Assembly: GCA_003164295.1 (NCBI GenBank)
Contig: PLTA01000019.1
Coordinates: 8,001-52,285 of the forward strand
Source: Candidatus Bathyarchaeota archaeon
GTDB taxonomy: Archaea; Thermoproteota; Bathyarchaeia; Bathyarchaeales; Bathycorpusculaceae
DNA length: 44,285 nt
Reading direction: 5' to 3'
The translations under genes were made by a program, and so were the position numbers. How positions within the stretch are numbered: position 1 is the stretch's first letter; each line of letters begins with the position of its first letter. This document shows, piece by piece, positions 36,671-44,111 of this stretch. The notes under the pieces are model-generated. The model searched no databases. It was not told where the DNA came from and saw only the letters and a list, made by a program, of their open reading frames with translations.

Positions 36671-36931
36671 ATGGCACCAGCCGCAAAGTCTTCTCCTCCA
36701 AAACGCAAGTACCAGTTCTTGTTAGATGACGCGGACGTGAGACGCTGGCACGATAACGTTTCTCGAGGCTCATCTGTAACAGCGGATGTATACTTGAGGC
36801 GACTTGGCTTTTTCTGCGAGATTCATGGAACTAGCCCTAAAGAATTGATTGCCCTCAGTGAAGTCGAATTGTATAACATGCTGCTTGATCTTGTCTCCTC
36901 GATGGAGAAAGCAGGTCACGCGGGAAGCTAA
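36671..36931 (+). pseudogene. Tyrosine recombinase/integrase, N-terminal remnant
   Basis: 86 residues. DADVRRWHDNVSRGSSVTADVYLRRLGFF and KELIALSEVELYNMLLDLVSSMEKAG, read in parts, form the SAM-like core-binding N-terminal domain of archaeal XerC/D-type integrases. The sequence breaks directly after GHAGS, where family members continue into the linker before the catalytic domain. The catalytic R-H-R-Y domain is not found anywhere in the window. It sits just inside a tRNA-like att remnant, so it is the scar of an integrated element that can no longer mobilise itself. Confidence 0.75.
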
Positions 36932-37597
36932 TGTTGCGAGCAAAGAAGCTTCGTCAAATGATAACCAACCTCGGATGCCTCCGACTATGGTTCTAATAGC
37001 TGTCGGAGAGGGGAGAGAGCTAGTTTCGTTAAGCATGTCAATCTTTTTTATGGGATCACACATAGCCAGAAGTGAAAACGATTCCCTATTTTCACTAGCA
37101 AATAATCCCAAACAGGCATCAAATTCGCCTAGGGTTATTAGATGCTCTATTGCACAACCTTTCCTTCTTCTGTTTAGGTTTGGCGCTTCTTTGTTGCAAA
37201 TTGGATTCAAGCCTAATAGTTCAAGATCAAACCTTCTTCCTGCCAAACCTAATGCTGATGTTGCTATTTTTTTTTGTGCATCAACCCTCTTGTATAGTAG
37301 AACTGATCGAAGTTTGGAAACAGCCTCTTCGCCAAAACCTAATTTTACTAACAGACGTGCTTCTATCAATACGTTATCTGGGGCGCTATTTTGGTTAGTA
37401 ATGTCGGTTAATGAACCTGTGAGGTCGTTGACAATTTCACGCATATTTGCTCGAAGTTGACGAAAGGTTGTTGAGTCCTGTCTGATAATGAGGTCGTCAA
37501 GAGTAGGTAAAGCTTGAAGGTACTGTTCTTTGTCAAGAAGGGTTCTTGCATACCTTAATTGCTGGAGTATGTGCATATTTTTGCTTTCTTCAATCAA
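36928..37597 (-). pseudogene. Truncated hypothetical protein cut at the integrase junction
   Basis: From ATG 37597 about 222 credible residues run to ASRV near 36930; beyond this the frame only mirrors the integrase remnant. The first 120 residues are helical and repeat-like (QLRYARTLLDKEQYLQALPTL). The end has GGIRGWLSFDEASLLATLA, which resembles the lead-in to a SAM-dependent methyltransferase domain that is then missing. Two unrelated genes both end at about 36930, marking a recombination breakpoint. The methyltransferase assignment is tentative. Confidence 0.5.
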
Positions 37598-37695
37598 TTT
37601 GTCTTCTTTCTCTCTCTTTCAAAGACTAAGTATTGAGTAGTAATAGTTAATAAAAGCCTTTCTGCTTGGTTTTAGGATCCACTGCTTCGGAACAA

Positions 37696-37783
37696 AACCT
37701 AAACGGGATAGGGAATCGTACTTGAACTCAAAAGCCCATCCCCAGTACAAAAACTGACACGAATGAACAGGGTTCGGTTCCCT
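37696..37783. repeat. Direct repeat R1, left of the STAND cassette
   Basis: CTAAACG...GGGAATCG, GCCCATCCCCAGTAC and AGGGTTCGGTTCC occur in the same order and orientation here and at 40795-40883, with roughly three quarters of bases shared by eye. AGGG-TTCGGTT-CCCT could be a T-arm-like hairpin. The two copies bracket the three-gene cassette. Confidence 0.65.
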
Positions 37784-37871
37784 AATCCGATGCTTTTGTT
37801 TTAGGCAAAATCCTATATTCTGAAACGACAATATAGTAAATATAGTAAATTAAGAAAATGGAGGTGTTTTT

Positions 37872-38012
37872 GTGAGCGAAGAAAAAACACAGAATCCTAA
37901 AAATGTTTCAGGCGGAGGAGGAATAACTTCTGGCGGAGACACAAACATTGGCGATGTTCCAGGACAGTTTGCAGTAGGCAACAACAACACTCAAACGCAA
38001 ACTATCACCTAA
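37872..38012 (+). CDS. 46-residue glycine-rich motif peptide
   Basis: Starts at GTG 37872 behind GGAGGTG (37860-37866). After a polar N-terminus (MSEEKTQNPKNV) it is dominated by Gly, Asn, Thr and Gln. Residues 18-43 (37923-38000) form a motif, GG-x2-N-x-G-x3-G-x2-A-x-G-x-N-x2-Q-x-Q, that aligns without gaps to residues 7-32 of the STAND protein encoded downstream (11 of 26 identical). The TAA at 38010 is in frame with the next gene; a CAA here would give ITQTLSGGDM and fuse the two. It is probably a beta-forming interaction motif, perhaps the detached N-terminus of the helical protein. Confidence 0.6.
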   Translation: MSEEKTQNPKNVSGGGGITSGGDTNIGDVPGQFAVGNNNTQTQTIT

Positions 38013-38030
38013 ACGCTATCAGGCGGAGAT

Positions 38031-38309
38031 ATGAAAGAACTTTTTGATAATTTGCAGCAATTTCAGAAAGAAATAGGCAGCATGAATCTTCCTACTGATG
38101 AGGCAGAAAACGTTAAAAGCAACGTTAATTTGGCAATAAAAGAGGCACAGAAACCGCAGCCAGACCCCAAGAAAATCCAAAGCAAGTTTCAGGGCGCAAT
38201 CGACACAGTTAAAGAAGTTGGCGATACAATTCAGACAGTCTCTAAGTGGGACTGGACACAGAAAATATTAAGCATTCTTGGCAAAATAGGACTAAAAATA
38301 CTTCTATAG
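38031..38309 (+). CDS. 92-residue helical protein, candidate effector
   Basis: Starts at ATG 38031, 18 nt after and in frame with the preceding TAA. The protein is helical and charged (ELFDNLQQFQKEIGSM, DEAENVKSNVNLAIKEA), with a central KPQPDPKK turn. The last helix ends WTQKILSILGKIGLKILL, strongly amphipathic/hydrophobic as in membrane-active helices. It matches no family I can name. By analogy with small helical domains that partner NLR/STAND proteins via shared motifs, a membrane-perturbing effector is an inference. Overall layout is motif, short linker and helical bundle if the TAA is ignored. Confidence 0.6.
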   Translation: MKELFDNLQQFQKEIGSMNLPTDEAENVKSNVNLAIKEAQKPQPDPKKIQSKFQGAIDTVKEVGDTIQTVSKWDWTQKILSILGKIGLKILL

Positions 38310-38321
38310 GACTTTTAGAAA

Positions 38322-40703
38322 ATGTCAAATACGCCAACTATTCAAGCAGGCGGAAACGTCAATTTTGGAAACATCACAGGACTGGTTGCCATAGGCGACA
38401 ACATAGTACAGTACCAAAACTGCAACATTGTTCTGCCTGATGGATCAACCGTCCCATGGAAATCTTGGAAATTTGTCCAAGGCGTTAGACCCACAACAGA
38501 CCCTAAAAGCATTTTTGGCAGACAGCAGGAACTCGAAAAGATCAAGAACATTCTAACTGCAAGTCCAGCCTTAGCAATTACTGGTTACAGCGGAACTGGG
38601 AAATCCACTCTTGCCAGCATGTACGTTGATGAAATTGAGGAGTGTGGCAAGTACGCAGGAATCTACTGGCGCAAGGTAAATGAAACAACAGACCTCACCG
38701 ACATTGTAGGGAGCTTCTTTAGAGTAATAGGCAAACCGATTGAGAAACTTGAATCTTACAAGGTTGAAGACTTGATCTCCCTGCTGTTTGCCGAGCTGGA
38801 GGTTCTGCCTTACTTTTTGGTGCTTGACAATTTCGAATCACTAGTCAGTCCGCAGACCAATAAGCCCGTTAAGCCAGGATTTTCCGAACTGATTGAGAAA
38901 GCTGTGGAACTCACTGGTCAGAGTCGAATATTGTTTACATGCTGGGAGTGCCCATCCAGTGATCGAGGCATTACGCCAGAACTCTATCAAATAAGTGGAT
39001 TAGACGAGCAATCTGCAATCCAACTATTGCGCAAAAAAGGCTTGACTGACCCAGAAGACCAACTACTGCACGCAGCTAAGAATTCTGGTGGTCATCCGTT
39101 GGCACTTATTCTCTTATCACAGCTTATAAAAAAAGGACAAGAAACTCTCTCCGAAGCATTAACCGATAGTTCGCTTTGGCAGGGTGAAATTGCAGAAAAC
39201 ATCATGGACAAAGTGTATCTCCAGAGACTGTCGGAGGATGAACGTTTACTTCTTCAATATACATCGTTATTTCGAGAGCCTATACCAGTGAACGCAATAG
39301 TTGCCGTTGCGAATGACTCAAAATGGACGGTGCTTTCTGTCAAGAAGCTGGCGTTTACTCTAAACGAAGAATCGCTTTTAAACAAAACTGTTGAAAATTA
39401 CTGGGAAGAATATTTAATCCAAACCTATGCTCAAAATAAAATTGACAGTAAAGCTTTGCGACATAATCTTGCGTGCGACTACTATCTCTCGGTTAATCGT
39501 CCCGAAAAACCTTCAAGAAAAGAGGATGTTCAGTCGCTTATAGAAGCGCATTACCATGCTTGTATGGCTAGAGAGTACGATAAAGCTGCAAAAATCCTCT
39601 TCGACACTGGTTTGTACGAAGCTTTGGATTTATGGGGTAACAACAGGACCCTTGTTGAGCTGTGTCTCATGCTACTTCCAAAAGATGACCCACTGAAAGG
39701 TCAACCGCTCCTAAGCAATAAACAGTACCAAGAAGACGCCCAAGGACAACTAGGCCAAGCCTACTATTATCTAGATGATTATGCGAAAGCCTTTGATTGC
39801 TACAATCAGGCTTTGGCAATCGCAAGACAAATTGGCGATAAGCTAGGCCAAGGCATATGGCTTGGAGGCATAGGCAACGTCTATGATTTTCTTGGTGATT
39901 ATGACAAAGCCATCGAATACCTTGAACAGGCTTTGGAGATCGCAAAGCAGATCGGAGACAAGCAAGGTGAAGATGCAACCCTTGGAAACCTAGGTAACAT
40001 ATTCCATCGTTTGGGTGATTATGACAAAGCCATCGAATACCTTGAACAGGCATTGGAGATCGCAAGACAAATCGGCCGCAAACAAGACGTAGGTGCGTGG
40101 CTTGGAAACCTAGGCAACAACTACATCAGTTTGGGTGATGACGCCAGAGCCATCGAGTACTACACTCAAGCTTTGGAGATCGCAAGGCAGATCGGAAATA
40201 AACGGGACGAAGGCACAGCTCTTGGGAACATAGGCGCTGCCTGTGACAATTTGGGTGATTATGACAAAGCCATTGAGTACCGCAAACAGGCATTGGAGAT
40301 CGCAAGACAGATTGGAGACAAACAAGGCGAAGGTGCAATCCTTGGAAACATAGGCGTTACATATGGTAGTCTGGGTGATTATGGTAAAGCCATTGAGTAC
40401 CACAAACAGGCATTGACTATAGCAAGACAAATCGGCGACAAACCATGCGAGGGCGCTTGGCTCAGGAGCTTGGGGATTGAATTCAACCATTTAAATAAAT
40501 ACAGAGAGGCATTGGCTTGTTACTTGTTGGCAGTCGGATTAATTGAAAAACTGGGGAATGCTCAGGATTTAGCAAATGTCAGTAATGATTTAGAGAACCT
40601 CAAGCAAAGAATCAGCGAAAATGAGTTTAATAAACTCAGGAATGAAGTAGTTCCAAAAGCTGAAGAAATCTTGCAAGAAGCACTAAAGGGAATTGCCAAT
40701 TAG
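38322..40703 (+). CDS. STAND (NB-ARC-like) NTPase with N-terminal motif and C-terminal TPRs
   Basis: 793 residues. Residues 7-32 are the glycine-rich motif shared with the 46-residue peptide (GGNVNFGN, VAIGDN). Then come a short linker (PWKSWKFVQGV) and the NTPase: FGRQQELEKI (66-75), Walker A GYSGTGKS (88-95), Walker B YFLVLDNFES (about 163-172), sensor ILFTCWE, GLDEQSAIQLL, and the GxP motif GGHPLAL. A winged-helix/linker region follows. About 465-755 are seven or so 40-residue TPRs (GDYDKAIEYLEQALEIARQIGDKQGE), also visible as 120-bp DNA repeats. This is the NLR-like switch plan: a TPR sensor, an ATPase oligomerisation module and an N-terminal signalling motif. There is no enzymatic effector domain, so signalling must be via a partner. 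Confidence 0.88.
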   Translation: MSNTPTIQAGGNVNFGNITGLVAIGDNIVQYQNCNIVLPDGSTVPWKSWKFVQGVRPTTDPKSIFGRQQELEKIKNILTASPALAITGYSGTGKSTLASMYVDEIEECGKYAGIYWRKVNETTDLTDIVGSFFRVIGKPIEKLESYKVEDLISLLFAELEVLPYFLVLDNFESLVSPQTNKPVKPGFSELIEKAVELTGQSRILFTCWECPSSDRGITPELYQISGLDEQSAIQLLRKKGLTDPEDQLLHAAKNSGGHPLALILLSQLIKKGQETLSEALTDSSLWQGEIAENIMDKVYLQRLSEDERLLLQYTSLFREPIPVNAIVAVANDSKWTVLSVKKLAFTLNEESLLNKTVENYWEEYLIQTYAQNKIDSKALRHNLACDYYLSVNRPEKPSRKEDVQSLIEAHYHACMAREYDKAAKILFDTGLYEALDLWGNNRTLVELCLMLLPKDDPLKGQPLLSNKQYQEDAQGQLGQAYYYLDDYAKAFDCYNQALAIARQIGDKLGQGIWLGGIGNVYDFLGDYDKAIEYLEQALEIAKQIGDKQGEDATLGNLGNIFHRLGDYDKAIEYLEQALEIARQIGRKQDVGAWLGNLGNNYISLGDDARAIEYYTQALEIARQIGNKRDEGTALGNIGAACDNLGDYDKAIEYRKQALEIARQIGDKQGEGAILGNIGVTYGSLGDYGKAIEYHKQALTIARQIGDKPCEGAWLRSLGIEFNHLNKYREALACYLLAVGLIEKLGNAQDLANVSNDLENLKQRISENEFNKLRNEVVPKAEEILQEALKGIAN

Positions 40704-40794
40704 GGATTAAGTTCTAAAGAACCGCATGAGGTTCATTTTTATATGCCAGTTAACCCACTGGATGGTCGGTAATATGTATGCAAACATCTCCCTT

Positions 40795-40883
40795 AAAGTC
40801 TAAACGAGGTCGGGAATCGCACCTCAACTCAAGAGCCCATCCCCAGTACAATTACTAATATGGATGTTTAGGGTTCGGTTCCT
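40795..40883. repeat. Direct repeat R2, right of the STAND cassette
   Basis: Counterpart of R1, with GGGAATCG, the identical GCCCATCCCCAGTACA block and AGGGTTCGGTTCC, the last duplicated in tandem. With R1 it defines a unit of about 3.1 kb carrying the motif peptide, helical protein and STAND genes, consistent with insertion or unequal recombination. Confidence 0.65.
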
Positions 40884-40919
40884 CAGGTTCGGTTCCTCAC
40901 TATGGCGCTTTACTCTGCT

Positions 40920-41057
40920 CTATCGCCTATGAAATTTACGATTATGACGATTACTTTTGACATAGGCGTTTTTTGGTTTAGGTTTATTTTCTTCGTTAGG
41001 TTTAGGTTTATTTTCTTCGTTAGGTTTACTTTTATTTTCTTCATTTTGGTTACTCAA
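40920..41057 (-). CDS. Small basic protein with NEENKPKP repeats
   Basis: From TTG 41057, with GGAG four bases upstream, the 45-residue product has three consecutive octapeptides NEENK(S/P)KP (residues 5-28) and a basic tail (SNRHNRKFHRR). The DNA shows three 24-bp tandem units at about 40978-41045. The composition suggests a disordered linker or nucleic-acid-binding peptide. The plus-strand frame is a mirror (aromatic repeats). It could also be just a tandem-repeat tract. Confidence 0.4.
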   Translation of the reverse strand: MSNQNEENKSKPNEENKPKPNEENKPKPKNAYVKSNRHNRKFHRR

Positions 41058-41236
41058 TTTACTCCGACCTCAAACTATTATTAAACATCCGATACGATTA
41101 CTGCGACCATTCAGAGATTGGAAACTTAACGACGTTTAGGGCTATTAAGAAAATATTAGCATCAAAAGCTATCCTATTACTTTCGATGTTTGTTTTGCTA
41201 TTTTTTAGGCTTGTTAGGTTGGTTTGGTTGTTTATT

Positions 41237-41494
41237 TTAAATCTCGCCATATTTTTTAAGGAATTCATCGGCTATATCTTTTGGGTTGCCATATCGTACC
41301 TTTTCGCCCAAAAATTCAGCCCATCTTTGTTCAAATAAATTAACTGTATAATTTGGGAATGATTTTTCAAATTCAAGAGCTGAAGCTTTGGCCCGTCGTT
41401 CATCGGTTGTTATGCCTTTACGTTTTTCTATTATTAAAAATTCCTCTGGGGCGTCTGTCGGGAACATTACTGAGCTGCTATCAGTCATAAACAT
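41237..41494 (-). CDS. Hypothetical 85-residue protein
   Basis: From ATG 41494 (the frame extends to 41536 through a tRNA-like remnant, so the shorter start is preferred). It has PEEFLIIEKRKGITTDERRAK and ends LGEKVRYGNPKDIADEFLKKYGEI. Composition and codon pattern look protein-like; it is soluble and helical. No family recognised. It is an isolated cargo gene in the island. Confidence 0.5.
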   Translation of the reverse strand: MFMTDSSSVMFPTDAPEEFLIIEKRKGITTDERRAKASALEFEKSFPNYTVNLFEQRWAEFLGEKVRYGNPKDIADEFLKKYGEI

Positions 41495-41499
41495 ATCTA

Positions 41500-41750
41500 A
41501 CTCTGATGCCTCCGGGTCGGGGCGCGCCCGGCTCACTTCCGCTTAGAAATGCTCGCTGTTGACTGTTTTTGTTATTTTTTGCTCTTTTAGTTATTTGTGG
41601 TTTGAACCCAATTGGGTTCAAATCCCCTCCGATTCACTTTCAGCTAGAAATGTTGTTGTAGGTTCTTTTTCCAGTGTTTTTCTCAAAAGTTGCTGATTTT
41701 AAAATATGGTTCCGCCCCCTTTTGGGGTCTAGTCCCACCGGACCCGCACC
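41500..41750. repeat. Cluster of tRNA-3'-end-like fragments
   Basis: Three fragments lie in 250 bp. The first (41512-41534) has GGGGCGCGCCCGGCTCAC. The second (41603-41639) has ATTGGGTTCAAATCCCC and TCCGATTCAC. Both are followed by similar flanks (CACTTCCGCTTAGAAATG versus CACTTTCAGCTAGAAATG), so they are copies of each other. The third (41718-41746) has GGGGTCTAGTCCC then ACCGGACCCGCACC. T-arm plus acceptor ends without 5' halves are the usual residue of repeated tRNA-targeted integration. Confidence 0.5.
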
Positions 41751-42397
41751 TTAAGAAGCTGAACTGTCTTAAGACTGCAAGAAGCTAAAACCGACGGTTT
41801 AAACGACGGTGTGAAGCTATCCCTCGGCACCTTAGATATACTCTGAGAGCAAGCAACTTTACATCGGATGGCATTAACTGAAGTTGTACTATGACCCCCG
41901 CTCAGCGCCACTTCTGAAGCTATAATATCGATTTATTAATAACGAGGTTTTAAACCCAAAAGAGATTGTGTGAAAAGTCTCTTTCTTTGCTGCTATTTAC
42001 CGTTAACCTTAAATCTAGTCCGCAGCACCAAAATTCTAAGAAGGGCTTTATGATTTTTTAGAAAAAGCTTTCGCTTCGTGGTCGTGGACTTAAAAAAAGC
42101 TAAAAGTTATCCTCAAAATTTTGTTCGCTGGCAAGACACATTGCGTAGAAATAGCCTATACGTGAGTGAAACTCCAACACCGTCTAATCCTCAAGCTATT
42201 GGGAGTGCCATTCTGGAATCGAAGTAGGGTATTACGACCGCTTAGACAACAAATATTGTTCATATCTGAGACAGGACTTCCCAAAATCAAGTGAATAAAA
42301 AAAATACAAATTGCCTCTTGAGTCTTTGGGGGGGCCTGCAGCTTCAAATGTTGGCTTAAACTTGCGAAAATGGTCTTATTCATAAAGTTGGAGCTTA
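41751..42397. other. Gene-poor stretch with one weak small ORF
   Basis: No gene is well supported. The hexamer GAAGCT recurs at about 41756, 41783, 41814 and 41926. A 49-codon plus-strand frame from GTG 42078 to TAG 42225 encodes VDLKKAKSYPQNFVRWQDTL and a polar tail with no known family or clear ribosome site. It may be the remnant of a larger gene. Minus-strand frames here look random. Confidence 0.3.
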
Positions 42398-42409
42398 GAG
42401 ACCCAGCCC

Positions 42410-42445
42410 ATCTATGGGATGAGCCCGGTCCGACCCACCCTCAAC
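42410..42445. repeat. Second copy of the 36.59-kb tRNA-like element
   Basis: TGGGATGAGCCCGGTCCGACCCACC matches 36588-36612 in 18 of about 20 central bases, and both are soon followed by AACATCTTTTTA / AACGCTTTTA. The pair brackets 5.8 kb that starts with the integrase remnant and contains the STAND cassette, consistent with att sites of a second, nested element. Confidence 0.5.
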
Positions 42446-42465
42446 ATCTTTTTACTGGTAAATTG

Positions 42466-42640
42466 GGGCTAGAATCCCCCTCCCGGCGCCATTTTTTCAG
42501 GCGGTTTTTAGGCTTATTTTTCGTAAATAATCAATAATTGCGCTTATTTCCCAAAATCTCTGGAATAAGTGCAAAAATTTTTACTGGTTAAAATAGCAAA
42601 AGTGAGACCTCTGGGCTTTGACTAGGATCGCATATATCAC
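42466..42640. repeat. Right, degenerate copy of tRNA-Ser 3' end (attR-like)
   Basis: GGGGCTAGAATCCCCC and TCCCGGCGCCA replace the T-arm and acceptor end of tRNA-Ser(GGA). The T-loop has drifted and there is no 5' half. The next about 150 bp match the DNA downstream of the real tRNA, including the TTTTTACTGGT block. Substitutions and small indels show the duplication is old. Confidence 0.68.
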
Positions 42641-42713
42641 GGCATTGATAATGGACGTGCTTACGAAGAACTCATAGGGAAGAAATGAGAAATTACAATG
42701 TAGTTGAATATTC

Positions 42714-44111
42714 ATGAAAATAAAATTCTTAGGCGCAACACATCAAGTGACAGGATCAAGCTACTTACTGGAAACTGCTGAAGTGAAAATCCTCGTCGAT
42801 TGTGGTATGTTTCAGGAACGGGACTATTCCCACAGAAACTGGGAAGCCTTCCCTATTCCTCCCAACCAGATCCAATATCTCCTCCTGACCCATGTTCACC
42901 AAGACCACTCTGGACTTATTCCTAAGCTTGTCAAAGAAGGGTTTCACGGAGATATTCTGCTAACCGCTGCGTCTAAGGAATTGTTCCCAATAGTTATTTT
43001 GGATTCTGCCCGCATCCAAGAAGAAGACGCTGCCTTCAAGAAAAACCGAAACAACAACGAAGAACCTGATGAGCTCTACACGGAAACCCCTTTATACACA
43101 GTCCAAGATGCAGAAAAGTGCTTTCCCCTCCTGAAAGCTGTTCCATATGAAGAGTTTCTGACATTAAACGATCAAATCAAGGTTTGTTTCCACGATGCCG
43201 GCCACATCCTTGGCTCAGCCATGATTGAGATCGTTTTCCAAGACGAGAACGAGTCGCGAAACATCATATTCTCTGGCGATATCGGACAGTGGGACACGCC
43301 CCTACTCAACAACCCCACAGTATTTGATCGAGCAGATTACGTAGTTATGGAGTCCACATATGGAGATCGAAATCACGATAACCTACAAGATATTGATGAT
43401 AAACTCAGCAAGATTATCAATGATACAATAAAATCTGGCGGAAACGTCATTATCCCCACCTTCGCTATTGAACGAGCCCAAGAGCTCTTATATCATATTA
43501 GCTTGTTGGCGCGTGCAAAAAGAATTCCTTACATTGTTACGTTTCTTGATAGCCCTATGGCTGTAGAAATCACGAAGGTCTTTGAACAGAGCAAGAAGTA
43601 CTTTGACAAAAAAACTTTGGAACTATTCAAGGATGGTCAAACACCCTTTGACTTTCCAGGATTGAAGCTAGTCAAATCTGTTGAAGGATCCAAAGCGATC
43701 AACTTGATCAAAGGGTCAACAATCATAATGGCTGGTTCGGGGATGATTACAGGAGGACGAATTAAACATCATCTGGTCAGAGAAATAACTCGTCCCGAAT
43801 CCACACTTATTTTCGCAGGATACCAAGCGGTTGGAACGCTTGGACGACAAATCTTGGACGGCGTTTCCCCTGTAAGTATTCTCGGTGAATCCTACCCCGT
43901 TCGGATGAGGATAGAGAACATTAATGGTTTATCTGCGCATGCTGGTATGAATGATTTGCATCGCTGGCTTAACAACTTCAAAGCTCCGCCGAAGCATGTT
44001 TTCTTGACGCATGGCGAAGAAGGAGCGATCTTGAGCTTAGAAAACTACCTGCATTCAAAGGGCGGATGGGAAGTGACCGCTCCCGTATACTTGGAAGAAC
44101 ATGACCTCTGA
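42714..44111 (+). CDS. Beta-CASP metallo-beta-lactamase RNase (KH-less)
   Basis: A 465-residue protein. It contains FLGATHQVTGSSYLLET, THVHQDHSG (the H-x-H-x-D-H zinc site, about 59-64), DAGHILGSAM, FSGDIG, MESTYGDRNH, then the beta-CASP region with PTFAIERAQELLY, SGMITGGRI, NGLSAHAGMND and LTHGEEGA. This is a complete member of the RNA-processing CPSF73/YSH1-like group common in bacteria (TTHA0252-like) and archaea. It lacks KH domains, unlike FttA. It lies just outside the tRNA-Ser-flanked island and is somewhat richer in G+C than its neighbours, so horizontal acquisition is possible. Confidence 0.93.
   Translation: MKIKFLGATHQVTGSSYLLETAEVKILVDCGMFQERDYSHRNWEAFPIPPNQIQYLLLTHVHQDHSGLIPKLVKEGFHGDILLTAASKELFPIVILDSARIQEEDAAFKKNRNNNEEPDELYTETPLYTVQDAEKCFPLLKAVPYEEFLTLNDQIKVCFHDAGHILGSAMIEIVFQDENESRNIIFSGDIGQWDTPLLNNPTVFDRADYVVMESTYGDRNHDNLQDIDDKLSKIINDTIKSGGNVIIPTFAIERAQELLYHISLLARAKRIPYIVTFLDSPMAVEITKVFEQSKKYFDKKTLELFKDGQTPFDFPGLKLVKSVEGSKAINLIKGSTIIMAGSGMITGGRIKHHLVREITRPESTLIFAGYQAVGTLGRQILDGVSPVSILGESYPVRMRIENINGLSAHAGMNDLHRWLNNFKAPPKHVFLTHGEEGAILSLENYLHSKGGWEVTAPVYLEEHDL

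Noticed and set aside
37150..37398. Plus-strand hydrophobic 82-codon frame
   Set aside because: Antisense to the truncated hypothetical gene; apparent hydrophobicity comes from mirrored helical charged sequence.
36849..37460. 203-codon plus-strand frame in the island
   Set aside because: It mirrors the more protein-like minus-strand remnant, has low-complexity Ser/Leu content and no ribosome site.
39770..40490. Direct repeats of about 120 bp in the STAND gene as a possible repeat array
   Set aside because: They encode in-frame 40-residue TPR units; no spacer structure.
41729..41911. 60-codon minus-strand ORF in the island's right end
   Set aside because: Starts amid tRNA-fragment DNA, composition random, no start signal.
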